A DNA stretch of 64,000 nt from Brachionus manjavacas (GCA_019054805.1 JAHQIY010000027.1:496001-560000), one strand, 5' to 3'; counted from the stretch's first letter, positions 10,101 to 20,450 are shown. The notes: generated by a model not told the origin, from the letters alone. Numbers and translations: made by a program.

Positions 10101-13100
10101 TAAGACCCCATTTTTTGTTTGACAATATCTTAATAATATTTAGCCTTTTGTTGCTGCGTTCTTTAATTTCGTCTACTAGTATATTAAAGTTTAACTTAGA
10201 ATCAAATTTAATACCAAGAAACTTGATTTCTTTTTGGTTCATTATTCTGTTTCCATAGATTTTTAAGTTAAGATTATCACCCTCTTTTTTGTACTTAGAA
10301 AAGACTACTGAACACGACTTTTCAACTGATATCTTCATTTTTCATTTAATAAGCCATTGTTCTAGTTCGTTGGTGTATTTATTAATCTTATTTTCTAGGT
10401 TCCCCTTTTTGTTATAAATGAAGAATGTAACTAGATCATCTGCGAAAAGTAGAGAGTATTCATTATTTGTTTTGTTTCTTTTTGGGATGTCATTAATATA
10501 TATACTAAATAAAAGAGGACTAATAACTGAGCCTTCAGGAACACCTGCAGTTATTTTATATTCTTCGCTCAGATGATCATTGACATTTATCTTAAATGTC
10601 CTACTATCTAAAAAGGATCTAATCCAGCTAGTCAAGGAATGAGGTGGATTCATTTTAATCAATTTAAAAAGTAGATCTTCATGCCAAACCTTATCAAAGG
10701 CTTTAGAAATATCAAAAAAAATGCTGCAAACTCTTTTTTTTCAATTAAATGATTCCACAATTTTTTGAATTAAAAAAAATAAATTATCTGATGTTCACCG
10801 GTGTTTCCTAAATCCAGATTGCTCCTGGATAAGGAGCGAATTTTGTTCCAAAAAATTGTATAATCTTGAATAAACTTTTCGTTCCAGTAACTTTCCTAAA
10901 CAACTCGTTATAATAATTTGAAAATTGTATAATCTTGAATTCATTTTCAGAAAATAATATCAAAAAACTACAAGCAATTCCGAATACAGCAGTAAGATCT
11001 ATCCTTAAGTTTAAATATGATACTCCCTCCAACATCGTGCAACATGAAGCTTTTAATAAACTAAAACTACTAACAGTCTCAAATCGACTTCTTGAGTTGA
11101 GTGAGAGATATGTTGGGACAGGACTGAGTCATTCTATTCCATTCGTTGTCAGACTAGAAGAAGACAAAGAAGGTTTCAACAATCAAGATATATTGAATAC
11201 CCGACTCTATTGTGTAATTGCTACCTTACTATTTCTTCTTTTTCTCCTGAAACTAGAACTATTTAAACATGTGCCACATGCAACAATCTATGTCTTCTAA
11301 GCTTTCATTTTTTTTTTCCTTTTTTTTAGCTTATTTACTTTATTTTGATTTTTTTTTAATTTATTCTGAAGGAGCCCAAGCTCGGTACAGAAAACATATA
11401 AATAAATAAAATAAATACTCCCCCAACCATGATTACATAATATTTTAAATGATAGCATAAAGTTTACTAAATTTTGAACATTTGGAATAGTAAAATTTTT
11501 AAAGTAAAGTAAAGCTTTAAGTGATAAGAGAAATCCAACTCCATGCCTGATTGTGGGAGATATATGGAAGGTCCTCGTGGTTTAAAATTGCATATGTTTA
11601 AAATTTTTTAGCTGTTTTGAAAATGTATTTTTTTATATTATTTAATGAAAACTAAATTATTGAAATATCATTTTTAAAATTTTTTTAGTATCATTTTCCT
11701 TGATAAAATTTTTTGTTATCAACATGATAACAAATCCGGAGGATAATAAAAAAATAAAGTAAAACAAAATACCCTGAAATAAAATATGATTATTAGAAAA
11801 AAAATTAATTTAGCGAATCCATCATGATATCATTTGGAAGCGGTTCTCTGAATTCATCACTTTTATCATTAGATTTTTCTTTGTTAGATCCCTGGACTAC
11901 AATTCTCTTTATGAATCCTTTTTGTTTGGATTCTACGCTTTGATTTTCTACATCAGTGCTTGATTGATCTCCTCTAAAATAATTAATTCATGCTTAGCTA
12001 ATATTATATATCCAGCAAAATTACCTTTTTTTACATTTCTTCTTGAGTCAATTCATTTTTGTCTTAGTGACTTTATAATTGATGGCCAAAACTCATTTAA
12101 AGATTCTACTGTTTTTAGCTTCTTCAAATAGCTAAAATAAATGTTAGAAAATAATTATAATTTTATATGAGAAAGTTCACATTTTATTTATTTGGTTCCT
12201 ACAAAAGCATACCTTACTTTTAAATACGGAACGTTCGTTTCGTATGTTATTTTTGAGTATATATTTGCACCTTGATGTTTACCCTTGGATTGTCTAATGC
12301 AAATAGATTTGCCATATTTCAGAATTTTCTTGCTATTTTAGCTTAAAAGTCTTCAAAATTCTTCTTCAGTTATAGCCCGGACTTGGACTTGACTTGTGAC
12401 TTTTAATCAACTCTGCTAAAAAAAAGGGATCTGTGATTTTTAATTTATTCAAATTTTATTAAAATAAACTATTTAATTTAATTTATTGAAAATTTTGAAA
12501 ATAAAAGCTAAAAAATTTAAAATAAAATTAAAATTTTTTTTTTTCAATTTTTAAAAAGGGGGTAACAGGCCACGAAGTGTGCAAATATTTCTGGGATCCG
12601 GCAGTGCGCATGGAATGGGAAGGCACACTGGACAGCTCGAGGATGATCGAAGCGCTGTCCGACGACACACTGATATTCAACCAAGTGCATAAGCGCGTGT
12701 GGCCCGCGGCTCAGCGAGACACCTGCTTCTGGTCACACATCAGATCAGTGCCTAGAGACGAGCTAGACGACTGGATAGTGGTCAACTATTCGACAACGCA
12801 TGAACTGGCTCCAGTAAGCTTACTTTAGACCCAAAACCCATTTTGTCTTGTCAGTCTAAGGCGCAAGTAAAATTAATAAAATTTTAGGTCAAAGAGCCGA
12901 TGATAAGAGCGTGGGCCAATGTGGCCATGATTTGCTCGACTGTGGTCATTGACAGGCAGAAATTCAGCGACAAGTCAGCGATCCCGCGGCAAAACATTGT
13001 GTGCAAGATAACTTATGTGGCCCAGGGTAAAAAGAAAATCTTTTTTTGTTCTCACAGTGTTTCCTAGCTTCAGACTGGCACCAATAAGCTTTACTTTTGA

Positions 13101-13499
13101 CTTATTAACCTTTTAGAACGACAAAATCAGGGCTACGCTGAATGTAGCGTTGATTTGCGAGACAAGTATTGAGTGTGAGTCGAAGAGTGCGGCCAAAAGA
13201 AGTGACATTACTTGCAAAATAACCTATGTAGCTCTTAGTAAGACCATTAACCTTTTAGCACCTGTCCAATCACTTGCTTGTTGCTTATTGATTTTGCCAA
13301 GTTCCCAAGCCGTCAAAGCTTGGAACGATGCTAAATTTAGATCGATTAATTGTTTTTTTTCTTTTGTCTAGTAAATCCGGGCGGATGGGCGCCAGCAAAT
13401 GTCCTAAGAGCCGTCTACAAACGAGAGTATCCCAAGTTTTTGAAGCAATTTACTCACTATGTTATCAACAAGACAGCCAAGCTACCAGTTTTGTTTTAG
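4124..13499 (+). CDS. CERT1: Ceramide transfer protein (CERT/STARD11)
   Basis: CERT moves ceramide from the ER to the trans-Golgi for sphingomyelin synthesis. Exons: 4124-4966, 8179-8598, 12559-12813, then 12888-13026 or 13117-13237, then 13372-13499. The product is 594 or 588 residues, close to the vertebrate length. Residues about 40-135 are a PH domain ([21 protein letters not shown]). The serine-repeat region [14 protein letters not shown] follows, then a conserved middle region (FKATTAGIL), an FFAT motif [12 protein letters not shown] for binding VAP at the ER, and a START domain ending in VNPGGWAP and PVLF. A splice acceptor (CTTTCAG) ends at 4118, five bases before the ATG, so a 5' UTR exon lies upstream. 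All junctions are GT-AG and in phase. The two large introns (3.2 and 4.0 kb) hold LINE and DNA transposon debris. Family assignment is very secure; the non-coding first exon was not located. Confidence 0.95.
5330..5440. repeat. GACTTG-rich imperfect palindrome
   Basis: TTTAAAGTCCCAAATT and CTTGGGACTTG flank a GACTTG-rich centre and the segment ends AGCAACTCTGATT. It is related to the fold-back arms at 82-1168 and the piece near 12370-12415. It is probably a small MITE in CERT intron 1. Confidence 0.4.
6030..6086. repeat. Perfect 19-bp inverted repeat with 19-base loop
   Basis: ATCTTGGCTCAATTACAAG at 6030-6048 pairs with its exact reverse complement at 6068-6086. It lies in the non-LINE insert inside the decayed RT. 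The homologous place near 45260-45290 keeps one arm only and has a different short hairpin. Confidence 0.85.
6536..7274 (-). mobile_element. Non-autonomous Merlin-like DNA transposon (739 bp)
   Basis: The ends are inverted repeats: GGGTCATGAGTAAAAT at the left and the complement of GGGTCATGCGTAAAAT at the right, extending imperfectly for about 45 bases. An 8-bp target duplication, AACTTTTT, flanks it (6528-6535 and 7275-7282). The minus-strand frame 6674-6940 (88 residues) has a cysteine-rich segment (VCLKENCKK) followed by LISWRCNE and LNLHISKKY. This resembles the N-terminal zinc-binding region of Merlin/ISXO2-type transposases, which also make 8-9 bp duplications. The catalytic domain is missing. 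The superfamily is inferred; the element boundaries are seen directly. Confidence 0.65.
7530..8178. other. AT-rich remainder of CERT intron 1
   Basis: No open frame or repeat with clear ends. The last bases before 8179 form the acceptor (GATTTTTTAG). Confidence 0.5.
9511..10925 (-). mobile_element. Jockey-like LINE, 5'-truncated, with 3' hairpin tail
   Basis: This is one of the better preserved copies. On the minus strand 10342-10662 encodes the RT palm ([20 protein letters not shown], then LLFADDL with catalytic ADD), and 9622-10338 encodes the rest of the polyprotein ([48 protein letters not shown]). A stop separates the two frames at about 10340 and the 10665-10900 part has more breaks. 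The 3' end is the hairpin CTGAAGGAGC/GCTCGGTACAG and an AAATA-type tail at 9511-9561. It lies in CERT intron 2 and meets a plus-strand copy head to head at about 10925. Confidence 0.85.
10926..11412 (+). mobile_element. Jockey-like LINE 3' fragment, head to head with the previous copy
   Basis: The plus frame 10935-11300 encodes the C-terminal part ([39 protein letters not shown]). It is followed by a 3' UTR, the hairpin at 11366-11390 and a TAAATAAATAAA tail. Its 5' truncation point abuts the 5' end of the minus copy; the short sequence TGTATAATCTTGAAT occurs on both sides of the junction (about 10857 and 10926). Confidence 0.8.
11420..12558. other. AT-rich remainder of CERT intron 2
   Basis: No gene recognised. 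A GACTTG-rich scrap related to the fold-back family at 82-1168 lies near 12370-12415. Confidence 0.45.
12888..13026 (+). CDS. CERT1: CERT alternative START exon, version A
   Basis: 139 bases, entering in phase 0 and leaving in phase 1. It encodes [20 protein letters not shown]... and ends in VCKITYVAQ. It aligns with the vertebrate CERT segment that ends CKITYVAN, just before VNPGGW. The acceptor is TTTTAG and the donor GTAAAA. It keeps the tyrosine of ITYVA, which from the family structure contacts ceramide (Tyr553 in human numbering). Confidence 0.9.
13117..13237 (+). CDS. CERT1: CERT alternative START exon, version B
   Basis: 121 bases with the same phases as version A (0 in, 1 out). It encodes [20 protein letters not shown]... 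and ends in [11 protein letters not shown]. The acceptor is CTTTTAG and the donor GTAAGA. It is homologous to version A but clearly diverged, six residues shorter, and open throughout. Because each version leaves in phase 1 and enters in phase 0, splicing A to B would break the frame; only one can be used per transcript. Confidence 0.85.
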
Positions 13500-13574
13500 C
13501 AGTTTGGTTGCCGATTGCTTTTATTTAAGAATATTGTAATCATTCCGATTTATAAACTTTTTTATTTGCACTAA

Positions 13575-13580
13575 AATAAA
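13575..13580 (+). terminator. Poly(A) signal of CERT
   Basis: AATAAA, 76 bases after the CERT stop codon (TAG at 13497-13499). Confidence 0.7.
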
Positions 13581-13776
13581 ACTTGTAATCTTACTTTGAA
13601 TTTAAATTTTTTTACCTTAAAATAACAGGCGCTAAAATAAAGACAAAAATCGATTTTTTTTAATTTTTTTTTTCATCAACCCAAAATCTTAAGGCATATG
13701 GTTATCGCTTCAGTAAATATTCATAAGTAAATTTTATTCAGAAAATTATGCTCAGCAAAATTTAAATTTCATTAAT

Positions 13777-14679
13777 TAACACTAGAAGCACCAACGAGTC
13801 AAAATGACTCTTGTTCGATTTTTAATCACTAATATCTAAATTATTTTAAATGATATGAACACGAAATTTATTTTTGAGCATTAAAAAGCATTAAATTTTG
13901 TAAAATTAATGAGAGATTATGTCAAAGACTATGTCTTTGCGCATAATCAAGCACACACTACTAGAAGCACCAAAACGAGTCAAATGACTCGTTTTAAAAT
14001 TTTGCATTGAATCAATTAATTTTGAATTAAATTTATAAATTGTAATCATGAATTTGGCTCGTAAATCCGTTCTAAATGCCAAATGTTTTTGACCTGGCCA
14101 ATATTTGACAGTGGACGAACAACTTTTGCCATGCAAATCAAGATGTCCATTTATTCAATACATTGCGAGTAAGCCGGACAAATTTGGGATTAAATTTTGG
14201 TTTCTCGTTGATGTAGAAATCAAATATTTGATAAATGCTATTCCTTACCTAGGAAAAGAGTCTGACAAAGCAGATGGTATTCTCCAAGGAGAGTATGTTG
14301 TAAAAAAATTGATCCAACCGTACGAAAATATTGGTAACTGTATTTGTACCGACAATTTTTTTTACACCTTTGTATCTTGCAATCGATCTTATGAAAAAAA
14401 AAACAAATATAATTGGTACGATCAAACGTGCCAGGTTCGTTTATGCAGTAATTATAAAGCAAATAATGTGGGTTCCAAATGTAGCAGTGTGTGGTTTTTG
14501 TACTAAAGAAAATGAGTGTGTTTGTAAGAAATGTGAAGGGTCTTAGGTATTTTTTTTTTCAAAAGACTTAAATTTGATTAATTTTGTATTTTTTACTAAT
14601 TAATTTTCATTTTAAAATAAATAATTTTTCAAAATAGTGGATAATTTCCTTTTATTTCCAAAACGAGTCATTTGAGTTG
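13777..14679 (+). mobile_element. piggyBac element, internally deleted and 3'-truncated
   Basis: It starts at TTAA followed by CACTAGAAGCACCAACGAG, a piggyBac-type end. The plus frame from about 14090 to 14506 encodes transposase (LTVDEQLLPCKSRCPFIQYI with the first catalytic Asp, KFGIKFWFLVD, then CTDNFFYTF with the second Asp). A jump then leads to a C-terminal cysteine-rich stretch, partly in another frame (VAVCGFCTKENECVCKKCEG, to 14546). Much of the core after the second Asp is missing. The right end stops within ACGAGTCATTTGAG and joins a LINE fragment at about 14680. It cannot be active. Confidence 0.8.
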
Positions 14680-14785
14680 GGTATTCAATATATCTTGAAT
14701 ACCCAACTCCATTGTGTAATTGCTACCTTACTATTTTTTCTTTTTCTCCTGAAACTAGAACTATTTAAACATGTGCCACATGCTT
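14680..14785 (+). mobile_element. LINE C-terminal scrap
   Basis: Matches the stretch of the main LINE family that ends its ORF and begins the 3' UTR (ATGTGCCACATG). About 105 bases, joined to a minus-strand LINE fragment. Confidence 0.55.
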
Positions 14786-15505
14786 GAGTTACAGCGCTCT
14801 TTTATCTCATCCACCATTAAACTAAATGTAAGTTTTGAGTCTACTGTAATTCCTAAGAACTTAACTTTTTCTTTTAGATTTAAACTGTTTTCATATAATT
14901 TTAGGTCAAGATTAGTTTATTTTCTAGAGTTTTTTTCAAAGATCGTGACTTTTCAACAGACATTTTCATTTTCCATTTGAAAAGCCATTTTCAATTTCTT
15001 TTAAGTACTTATTAATTAAACTCTCGAGATTTCCTTTCTTTTTAAAAATAAAAAAGGTAGCTAAGTCATCTGCAAAAAGAAGAGAGTATTGGTTATTTGT
15101 CTTATTTCTTTTAGGTATGTCATTAATGTAAATGCTGAAAAGAAGCGGACTAATTACTGATCCTAGTGGAACCCCTGCTTTAATTAAGTATTGGTCACTC
15201 AAATGTCCGTTTACTTTTACTTTAAAAGATCTGGAATCGAGAAATGATCTGATCCAGTAAATAAGATAAGGAGGAAGATTAGTTTTAATTAGCTTATAAA
15301 TTAGTCCATCATCCCAAACTCCATCAAAGGCTTTAGAAATGTCAAAATATAAACAGCAGACTTTTTTCTTTCTATTAAAAGATTCTACTACTTTTTGTAT
15401 AAGAAAATAAAGATTATCCGCTGTGCGCCTATGTTTTCTAAATCCTGACTGCTCATTTATAAGTAGGTTATTTCTTTCAAGAAAATGGTATAATCTTTTG
15501 GAAAA
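14786..15505 (-). mobile_element. Jockey-like LINE RT fragment (diverged subfamily)
   Basis: The minus frame 14966-15202 encodes the RT palm ([20 protein letters not shown] and LLFADDLATFF). More RT sequence with breaks continues to about 15500. It is the same subfamily as the copies at 5.6-7.5 kb and 44-45.5 kb (KYLKEIENGF in place of [10 protein letters not shown]). It has no tail and is truncated at both ends. Confidence 0.75.
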
Positions 15506-16275
15506 AGTATTTTATAGCATCATTAATTTGCATCAATAGCTGGATTCTATACAAAAGTGTGAATAAATGCAACATATCAAGGCGAGATTTTTTGATCAAA
15601 CTTGTCGAAGAAATCAAAAGTAATTACAAAAAAACTTCGTATCCATCGTCATCTGGCACCCCTTAATGCGCTCGTAAAAGGGTTGTAAATCAAGAAAATC
15701 AAAATAATTTGGTGAACTATCAAAATAGAGAAAAAAAAAATTAGAGAAATTAATTAGAGTCAAGACAAGAGAAATCATAAAATAGAGAAAAAAAAATTAG
15801 GGAAAAAAATATAGAGAAAAGCACAGACAATATTTTTAATATAAATAAATATACAGAAAATTTAGAGTTGTTCCTTACTGGATTTTCAATTTTATTGATG
15901 GAATATTAATTAATTAATCAGTTTATCAGACTTTTTCTATTTTTTTTTCAATAAAAATTTTGTAATTTTTTTTCGGTAAATTTTTTTCTCTAATAAAAAT
16001 ATTCTCTAATTAATTGACACATTTTTTTCTCTATAAATTTTTCTCATATTTAGCTATTCTCTAAAAATTTATTTCTCTATTTTGATCGTTTACCAATAAT
16101 TTATCTTCTAAGCGTGTCTTGTCAAATTCGTTTATGTGGTAATTATAAAGTGACAATTTTTTGTTCAAAATGTAAAAAGCAGTTTTTGTTCAAACAAAAT
16201 ATATAAAGAGTATTTGTAAAAAGTGTGATTGACCATGGATATTTTATAAAGCCAAAGAAAAGACTAAAATTTGAT
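15506..16275 (+). mobile_element. piggyBac transposase C-terminal fragment
   Basis: In one frame, 15530-15660 reads NSWILYKS then NISRRDFLIKLVEEIKSNYK, matching the region after the piggyBac DDE core. After a 384-bp inserted MITE, the cysteine-rich domain resumes at about 16118 (SCQIRLCGNYK, CSKCKK). It is a different copy from the element at 13.8 kb, since both contain the CQxRLC segment. Confidence 0.7.
15711..16094. mobile_element. MITE with 23-bp TIRs and 8-bp target duplication
   Basis: The ends GGTGAACTATCAAAATAGAG and GGTAAACGATCAAAATAGAG (right end reverse-complemented) match at 21 of 23 bases. AATAATTT flanks both sides (15703-15710, 16095-16102). The interior is AT-rich and non-coding, with repeats of TAGAGAAA. 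It sits between two parts of a piggyBac C-terminus. The 8-bp duplication suggests hAT or a related superfamily. Confidence 0.8.
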
Positions 16276-16559
16276 AATTAACTATTTTTATTCAATTAAT
16301 TTAGTAATTTAAATAAATTCGAGCATTTAAAATGATTATGATATAATTTATTCTTTATTTTTCGTATTTTTTATTCCAATACTATATGATATCTATAATA
16401 ACTGCTTAGTTTTTGAAATAAATAACTGAAGACTGGATAATTGCCATTGTAAATCCCTTATTCAAAAATAAACAGCAATAATAAACAATTATAGCGGGAT
16501 TTGAGTTCCTTCACCAATATCAAAAATATTTTAAAAACTATTTGCAAAGCAGAACCATT

Positions 16560-16880
16560 TTGAATCGAATAAGATTTATTTAATTATCTTATTTACAACA
16601 TGGTTTTAGATCTGGAAATTCTTGTCAAAAAGTCATTCTTGAATATGTTAGTGAAATAAATAAAGCTATAGAAAAAAAATTACAACTATCTCTTTGTTTA
16701 TTGACTTTAAGAAAGCATTTGATGTTATTGATACAAATTTATTACTTTTAAAACTCTTTTATTATGGTTTTGAAAATTCTTCTTTAGGCCTTCTTACAAA
16801 CTTTTTTGAAAATAGATCTCATTTAGTCCGAATTGGCAGTGAAATGTCTAAGCCTGTAAAATTAAGAATTCTGGCTTAGC
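16560..16880 (+). mobile_element. LINE RT fragment of a second family
   Basis: The plus strand reads HGFRSGNSC then, in the frame 16694-16879, LFIDFKKAFDVIDTNLLLLK (RT motif with the first catalytic Asp) and LLTNFFENRSHLVRI. It ends where the QG motif should begin. It is clearly non-LTR RT, distinct from the main Jockey-like family. Confidence 0.7.
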
Positions 16881-16899
16881 ACAGTTAAAATCTTCAAAT

Positions 16900-17800
16900 A
16901 TGAAGAATCTTTTGATTGAATCTTTACAACTTTTCAAAATTTCAAAAACTGGCAATTAATTGAATTTTTTTCTATCAGTAAAATGAGCTTTATATTTTTT
17001 TTAATTTTTACTATCTATATTTTATTTTAAAAATTTTATGATTTATCAACTCTTTCAATTACTTTGGGTGTGTTTAAAACTTTTTCAATATTATTTTAAT
17101 GAATTTATGTGTTATTTCCCTTTTTTATGTGTTCTTCAATTTCACTCGAAAAATTTCCTAATAAAAACTTAAAAATTATAATCATACTATTTTTATAAAA
17201 TTTTAGAGTAATTTTTTTTTATTTTAATATTTGTGAATTAGGTTCTAATTCTTGACTTTATTAAATATCACAAATTGTCATGTGATCTATCTTTTTATTC
17301 AACTTAAATTAAAAAAAAAAATATTATTTTTAATTAATAAATAAAATAATGTACTTGTAAATTTTTTTAGATTTATTCCCGATTCTTGACCATTTCTCAT
17401 TTCAACATTTCCTCTGTAGTGGTCAGATGCCAATGTCCCTTTACCTGCTCTCCATCCTCAATATTTGATTTTTTTAATTAAAAAGATGATTTATGATATG
17501 CATTGACGCATGAAAATGTTAACACAACAATTATAATAATGTTTAAATGTATTGCGAAGAAAAAAATAATTATCTTTAATTGTCACCCAGTCGCTAGGCC
17601 CCAGTAGCATAAGCATAAATAATTCCCAGAAAAAACATTCCCATCTTTTTAACAAAAATTGAAAAAAATTTTCTCAAAATTCAATCCATTTTTTTTTTCC
17701 ATTTTCCAACCTCTAGAAACATATTGACTGGCTTCAGTCAAAGACAACCTGTTCCCTTAGTCGAGCTCTTTTTATCGGATAATCGCCAGGTTAATTTAGT
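16900..17800. other. Upstream region of PNP, no gene seen
   Basis: AT-rich sequence without long open frames or repeats with clear ends. Confidence 0.5.
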
Positions 17801-17813
17801 TGCCACCCAACGC

Positions 17814-17820
17814 TATAAAT
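17814..17820 (+). promoter_or_regulatory. TATA box of PNP
   Basis: TATAAAT in a locally GC-richer segment (CGCTATAAATACTCAG), about 165 bases before the PNP start codon. Confidence 0.55.
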
Positions 17821-17979
17821 ACTCAGAGTTTACATCACAATTTTTTGCAATGAATTTCTCTCTTTCTCTCTAATGTTAATTTTCTAAAAGACTTGGAAAT
17901 TTTACACTAGAAAAGAAATCAATATAATATTTTATTTATTACATAATTTAAGAACTAAGAAAAACACGCCTTTTTAAAA

Positions 17980-18999
17980 ATGCAGCGCAATGAAAACCAT
18001 CTGAATGTAAACGCCATCACCAACGGGTATTCCATTCAACAGGATCTTTTCTGAAAATTTAAAATTGAATTTTTTTAGAGAATTCTCTTTTGAAAAAGTG
18101 AAGGAAATTGCCGACTGGCTGCTGGAGCGAGTGGACATTAGGCCTAGAGTGGGAATAGTGTGCGGCAGTGGTCTTGGCGGCTTGGGCGACCGCCTAGTCG
18201 GCACTAAAGTGTTCCCGTACGCCGAGGTGCCCAACTTTCCCAAGAGCACAGGTTACCCAGCCTTTCTACTAATTTTCCATTTGAACTTTTTTTTTTCCAG
18301 TTGTGGGCCACAAAGGCAACTTGATTTTTGGATTTTTGGAGAGCACGCCAGTGGTCTGCATGCAGGGAAGATTTCATGCCTATGAAGGCTACTCGAACGC
18401 TTTGTGCACAATGCCGATGAAAGTTTTTAAACTTTTGGGCGTCGAGTCCGTCATTTTGACTTGTGCAGCGGGTGGCATAAATCAGTCGTTTGAAGTGGGC
18501 GACATCATGCTGATTAAGGATCACATTGCTCCTTTGCTTTGGACTCTGCAGAACCCGCTGGTGGGCCACAATGATGACAGATTCGGCCCAAGGTTTCCAG
18601 CAGTGAACAGAATTTACACCAAGGCCTACAGGGACCTTTTCCGAACTATAGCTGAAGAGAAGAAATTGAAGATCCTAGAGGGGGTCTATTCTTCTCTGGG
18701 CGGCCCGTGCTACGAAACTGTCAGCGAGCTCAGAGGCCTGCTGCAGCTGGGTGCCGATGCGGTCGGCATGTCCACTGCTCACGAGGCTCTGGTCGCCAGC
18801 TACTGCGGCCTAAAGGTCCTGGCTATTGCCCTCATCACCAACAAGGCCATCATTGAGTACGACAGTGAGAATTTTCCAAACCACGAAGAAGTGATTGAGA
18901 CTGCAAACGAAAGGGCCAAGGATCTAGAGGAGCTAGTGTGTCGTTTTGTGGCAAAAGTTGAGCTGGAATCAATTGACTTGAACAATAATTTAGTCTAGA
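17980..18999 (+). CDS. PNP: Purine nucleoside phosphorylase
   Basis: Cytosolic trimeric PNP cleaves (deoxy)inosine and (deoxy)guanosine with phosphate, in purine salvage. Exons 17980-18026, 18079-18251 and 18301-18999 give 305 residues (vertebrate enzymes have about 289). The introns are only 52 and 49 bases. Visible motifs: the phosphate loop CGSGLGGL, PNFPKST and VGHKGN with the active-site His, QGRFHAYEGY (Arg/His/Tyr), GPCYET (purine-binding Glu), VGMSTAHE (Met-Ser), LITNKAI (Asn) and NHEEV (His). The usual TNAAGG reads TCAAGG, so the phosphate-contact Asn (human Asn115) is Cys here. The first exon has a non-conserved N-terminus; its ATG is the only one upstream that splices in phase. Assignment is secure. 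Confidence 0.95.
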
Positions 19000-19073
19000 A
19001 TTTTTTTAGGGATTTTTTTTTTATTTTAGTACTTGGTTTTATCTTACTGTAATTGTAAAAGATGAAATTTTGA

Positions 19074-19079
19074 AATAAA
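19074..19079 (+). terminator. Poly(A) signal of PNP
   Basis: AATAAA, 75 bases after the PNP stop codon. Confidence 0.75.
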
Positions 19080-19339
19080 TTATTGACTTAATGTTTTATT
19101 TTTTACTATTTACTAGAGATAAGCTGAGAATTTTTTAGAGGAAAAAAATTAAATTAAATTTGTCGACATTTATCTGAGCCTGGACCAAAAGTATTCTAAA
19201 TGTTCAAGTATTAAATTTATTTTTTTTAGCCCCTCATTAAACTTGTTCACAAATTTAATAAAAATAAGAGCAAAATCAATTCATAACACACAATTAGAAT
19301 AACATAATTATTGTTTAAATTTTTATTGTTATAAGCTTT

Positions 19340-20450
19340 TTGTAAGATAGGCATCAGAGAGTAGTTATAGGTGAATACTTGTCAGAATGGAAGAAGGTAG
19401 AAAGTGGTGTTCCACAAGGGCCAGTCTTGGGATCAATCTTGATAGAAAGATGCTGCAAGATGACTTGAATAAATTGGTCGAATAGGCTTCAATTTTGATA
19501 AATGCAAGGTTAAGCGAGTAGCTGATAGTAGAAAAAAAATAATGATCAAGTATCTGGAATTGTGCATATTCTTGATGAATCATTTTCGGGAATAGATCTC
19601 GGAGTCTAAATGAAGTCCAATAAGTTGGACGATCAATGTAGGTTAGTACAGTTAATCCTCGGTACAACGAACTACTTTGGCAGAAAATTCGGTATTCGCT
19701 TTATTGAAATTCCCATATTAAATGATAAGGACAAAAAATTTTTGACCAAATTTTATTGATTAAAAAAACGTAAAGTTAATTTTTTGGAAAAAATCGGCAA
19801 TAGATGGTTGTTTGGTAAAGCTACTTTCAATTATAAAATTTTCAATATTAAATAATAAATTAATTACATTAGAATTATCATCTTTTTTGGTTAAAAAAAT
19901 TGTTTCAGTTCATTTATTCTATCGATTGTTTCTTTTGAGTTAATCACTTGTTTATTTGCAACTTGTTGCTCTATATGGCAAGTTTTTTTTTCTATTTAAC
20001 TTTTTTGAAATTTTTAAATTACGTTGTTTCATTAAAACGCAATACTTAAGCATGTTAAAATTTGAAATATAATTACGCAATTATTTTTAGAAATGTAAAA
20101 TAGAAAAAAAAACCTTCCCATTTAAAGGTTTTTTCTTAACTATGAGAGACAACACAGCACTTGCTACAATTCACAAAACGTTTAAATCAGTGGATGTCAA
20201 AATTCTCAGCTCATTGTACAAGACTTATGTAAGACCACATTTGGAATGCATGCGTGCTGTACATGCGTGTTGAAATGGTACAAAGAAGGGCTACTAAGTC
20301 AATACATTATCTCAGGCAGATGACGTATGAAGAGAGATGAAGAAAATTAAGGCTGCAAAAATTATCTGAGATGAGAGAAAGAGGAGACATGATACAGATG
20401 TTTAAATTCGTCAGGGACTACAATAAAGTAAACTCCACACTACAAAATAT
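19340..20450 (+). mobile_element. CR1/L2-like LINE, split by DNA-transposon sequence
   Basis: 19350-19656 encodes decayed RT: VVIGEYLSEWKKVESGVPQG on the plus strand, then FDKCKV and a DLGV segment. 20140-20440 encodes the C-terminal region (KSVDVKILSSLYKTYVRPHL, VQRRATKS, RGDMIQMFKFVRDYNKVN), typical of CR1/L2-type ORF2. About 470 bases in between are unrelated. There are several stops and an internal deletion across the catalytic motif. Confidence 0.7.
19657..20125. mobile_element. Insert in LINE: pogo-like end plus a small MITE
   Basis: At 19657 the LINE stops at TA followed by CAGTTAATCCTCGGTACAAC, which looks like a pogo/Tigger-type terminus. The other end was not found. At about 19975-20125 lies a 150-base MITE starting GGCAAGTTTTTTTTTCT, with an inverted near-copy at 30795-30943. 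Confidence 0.4.
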
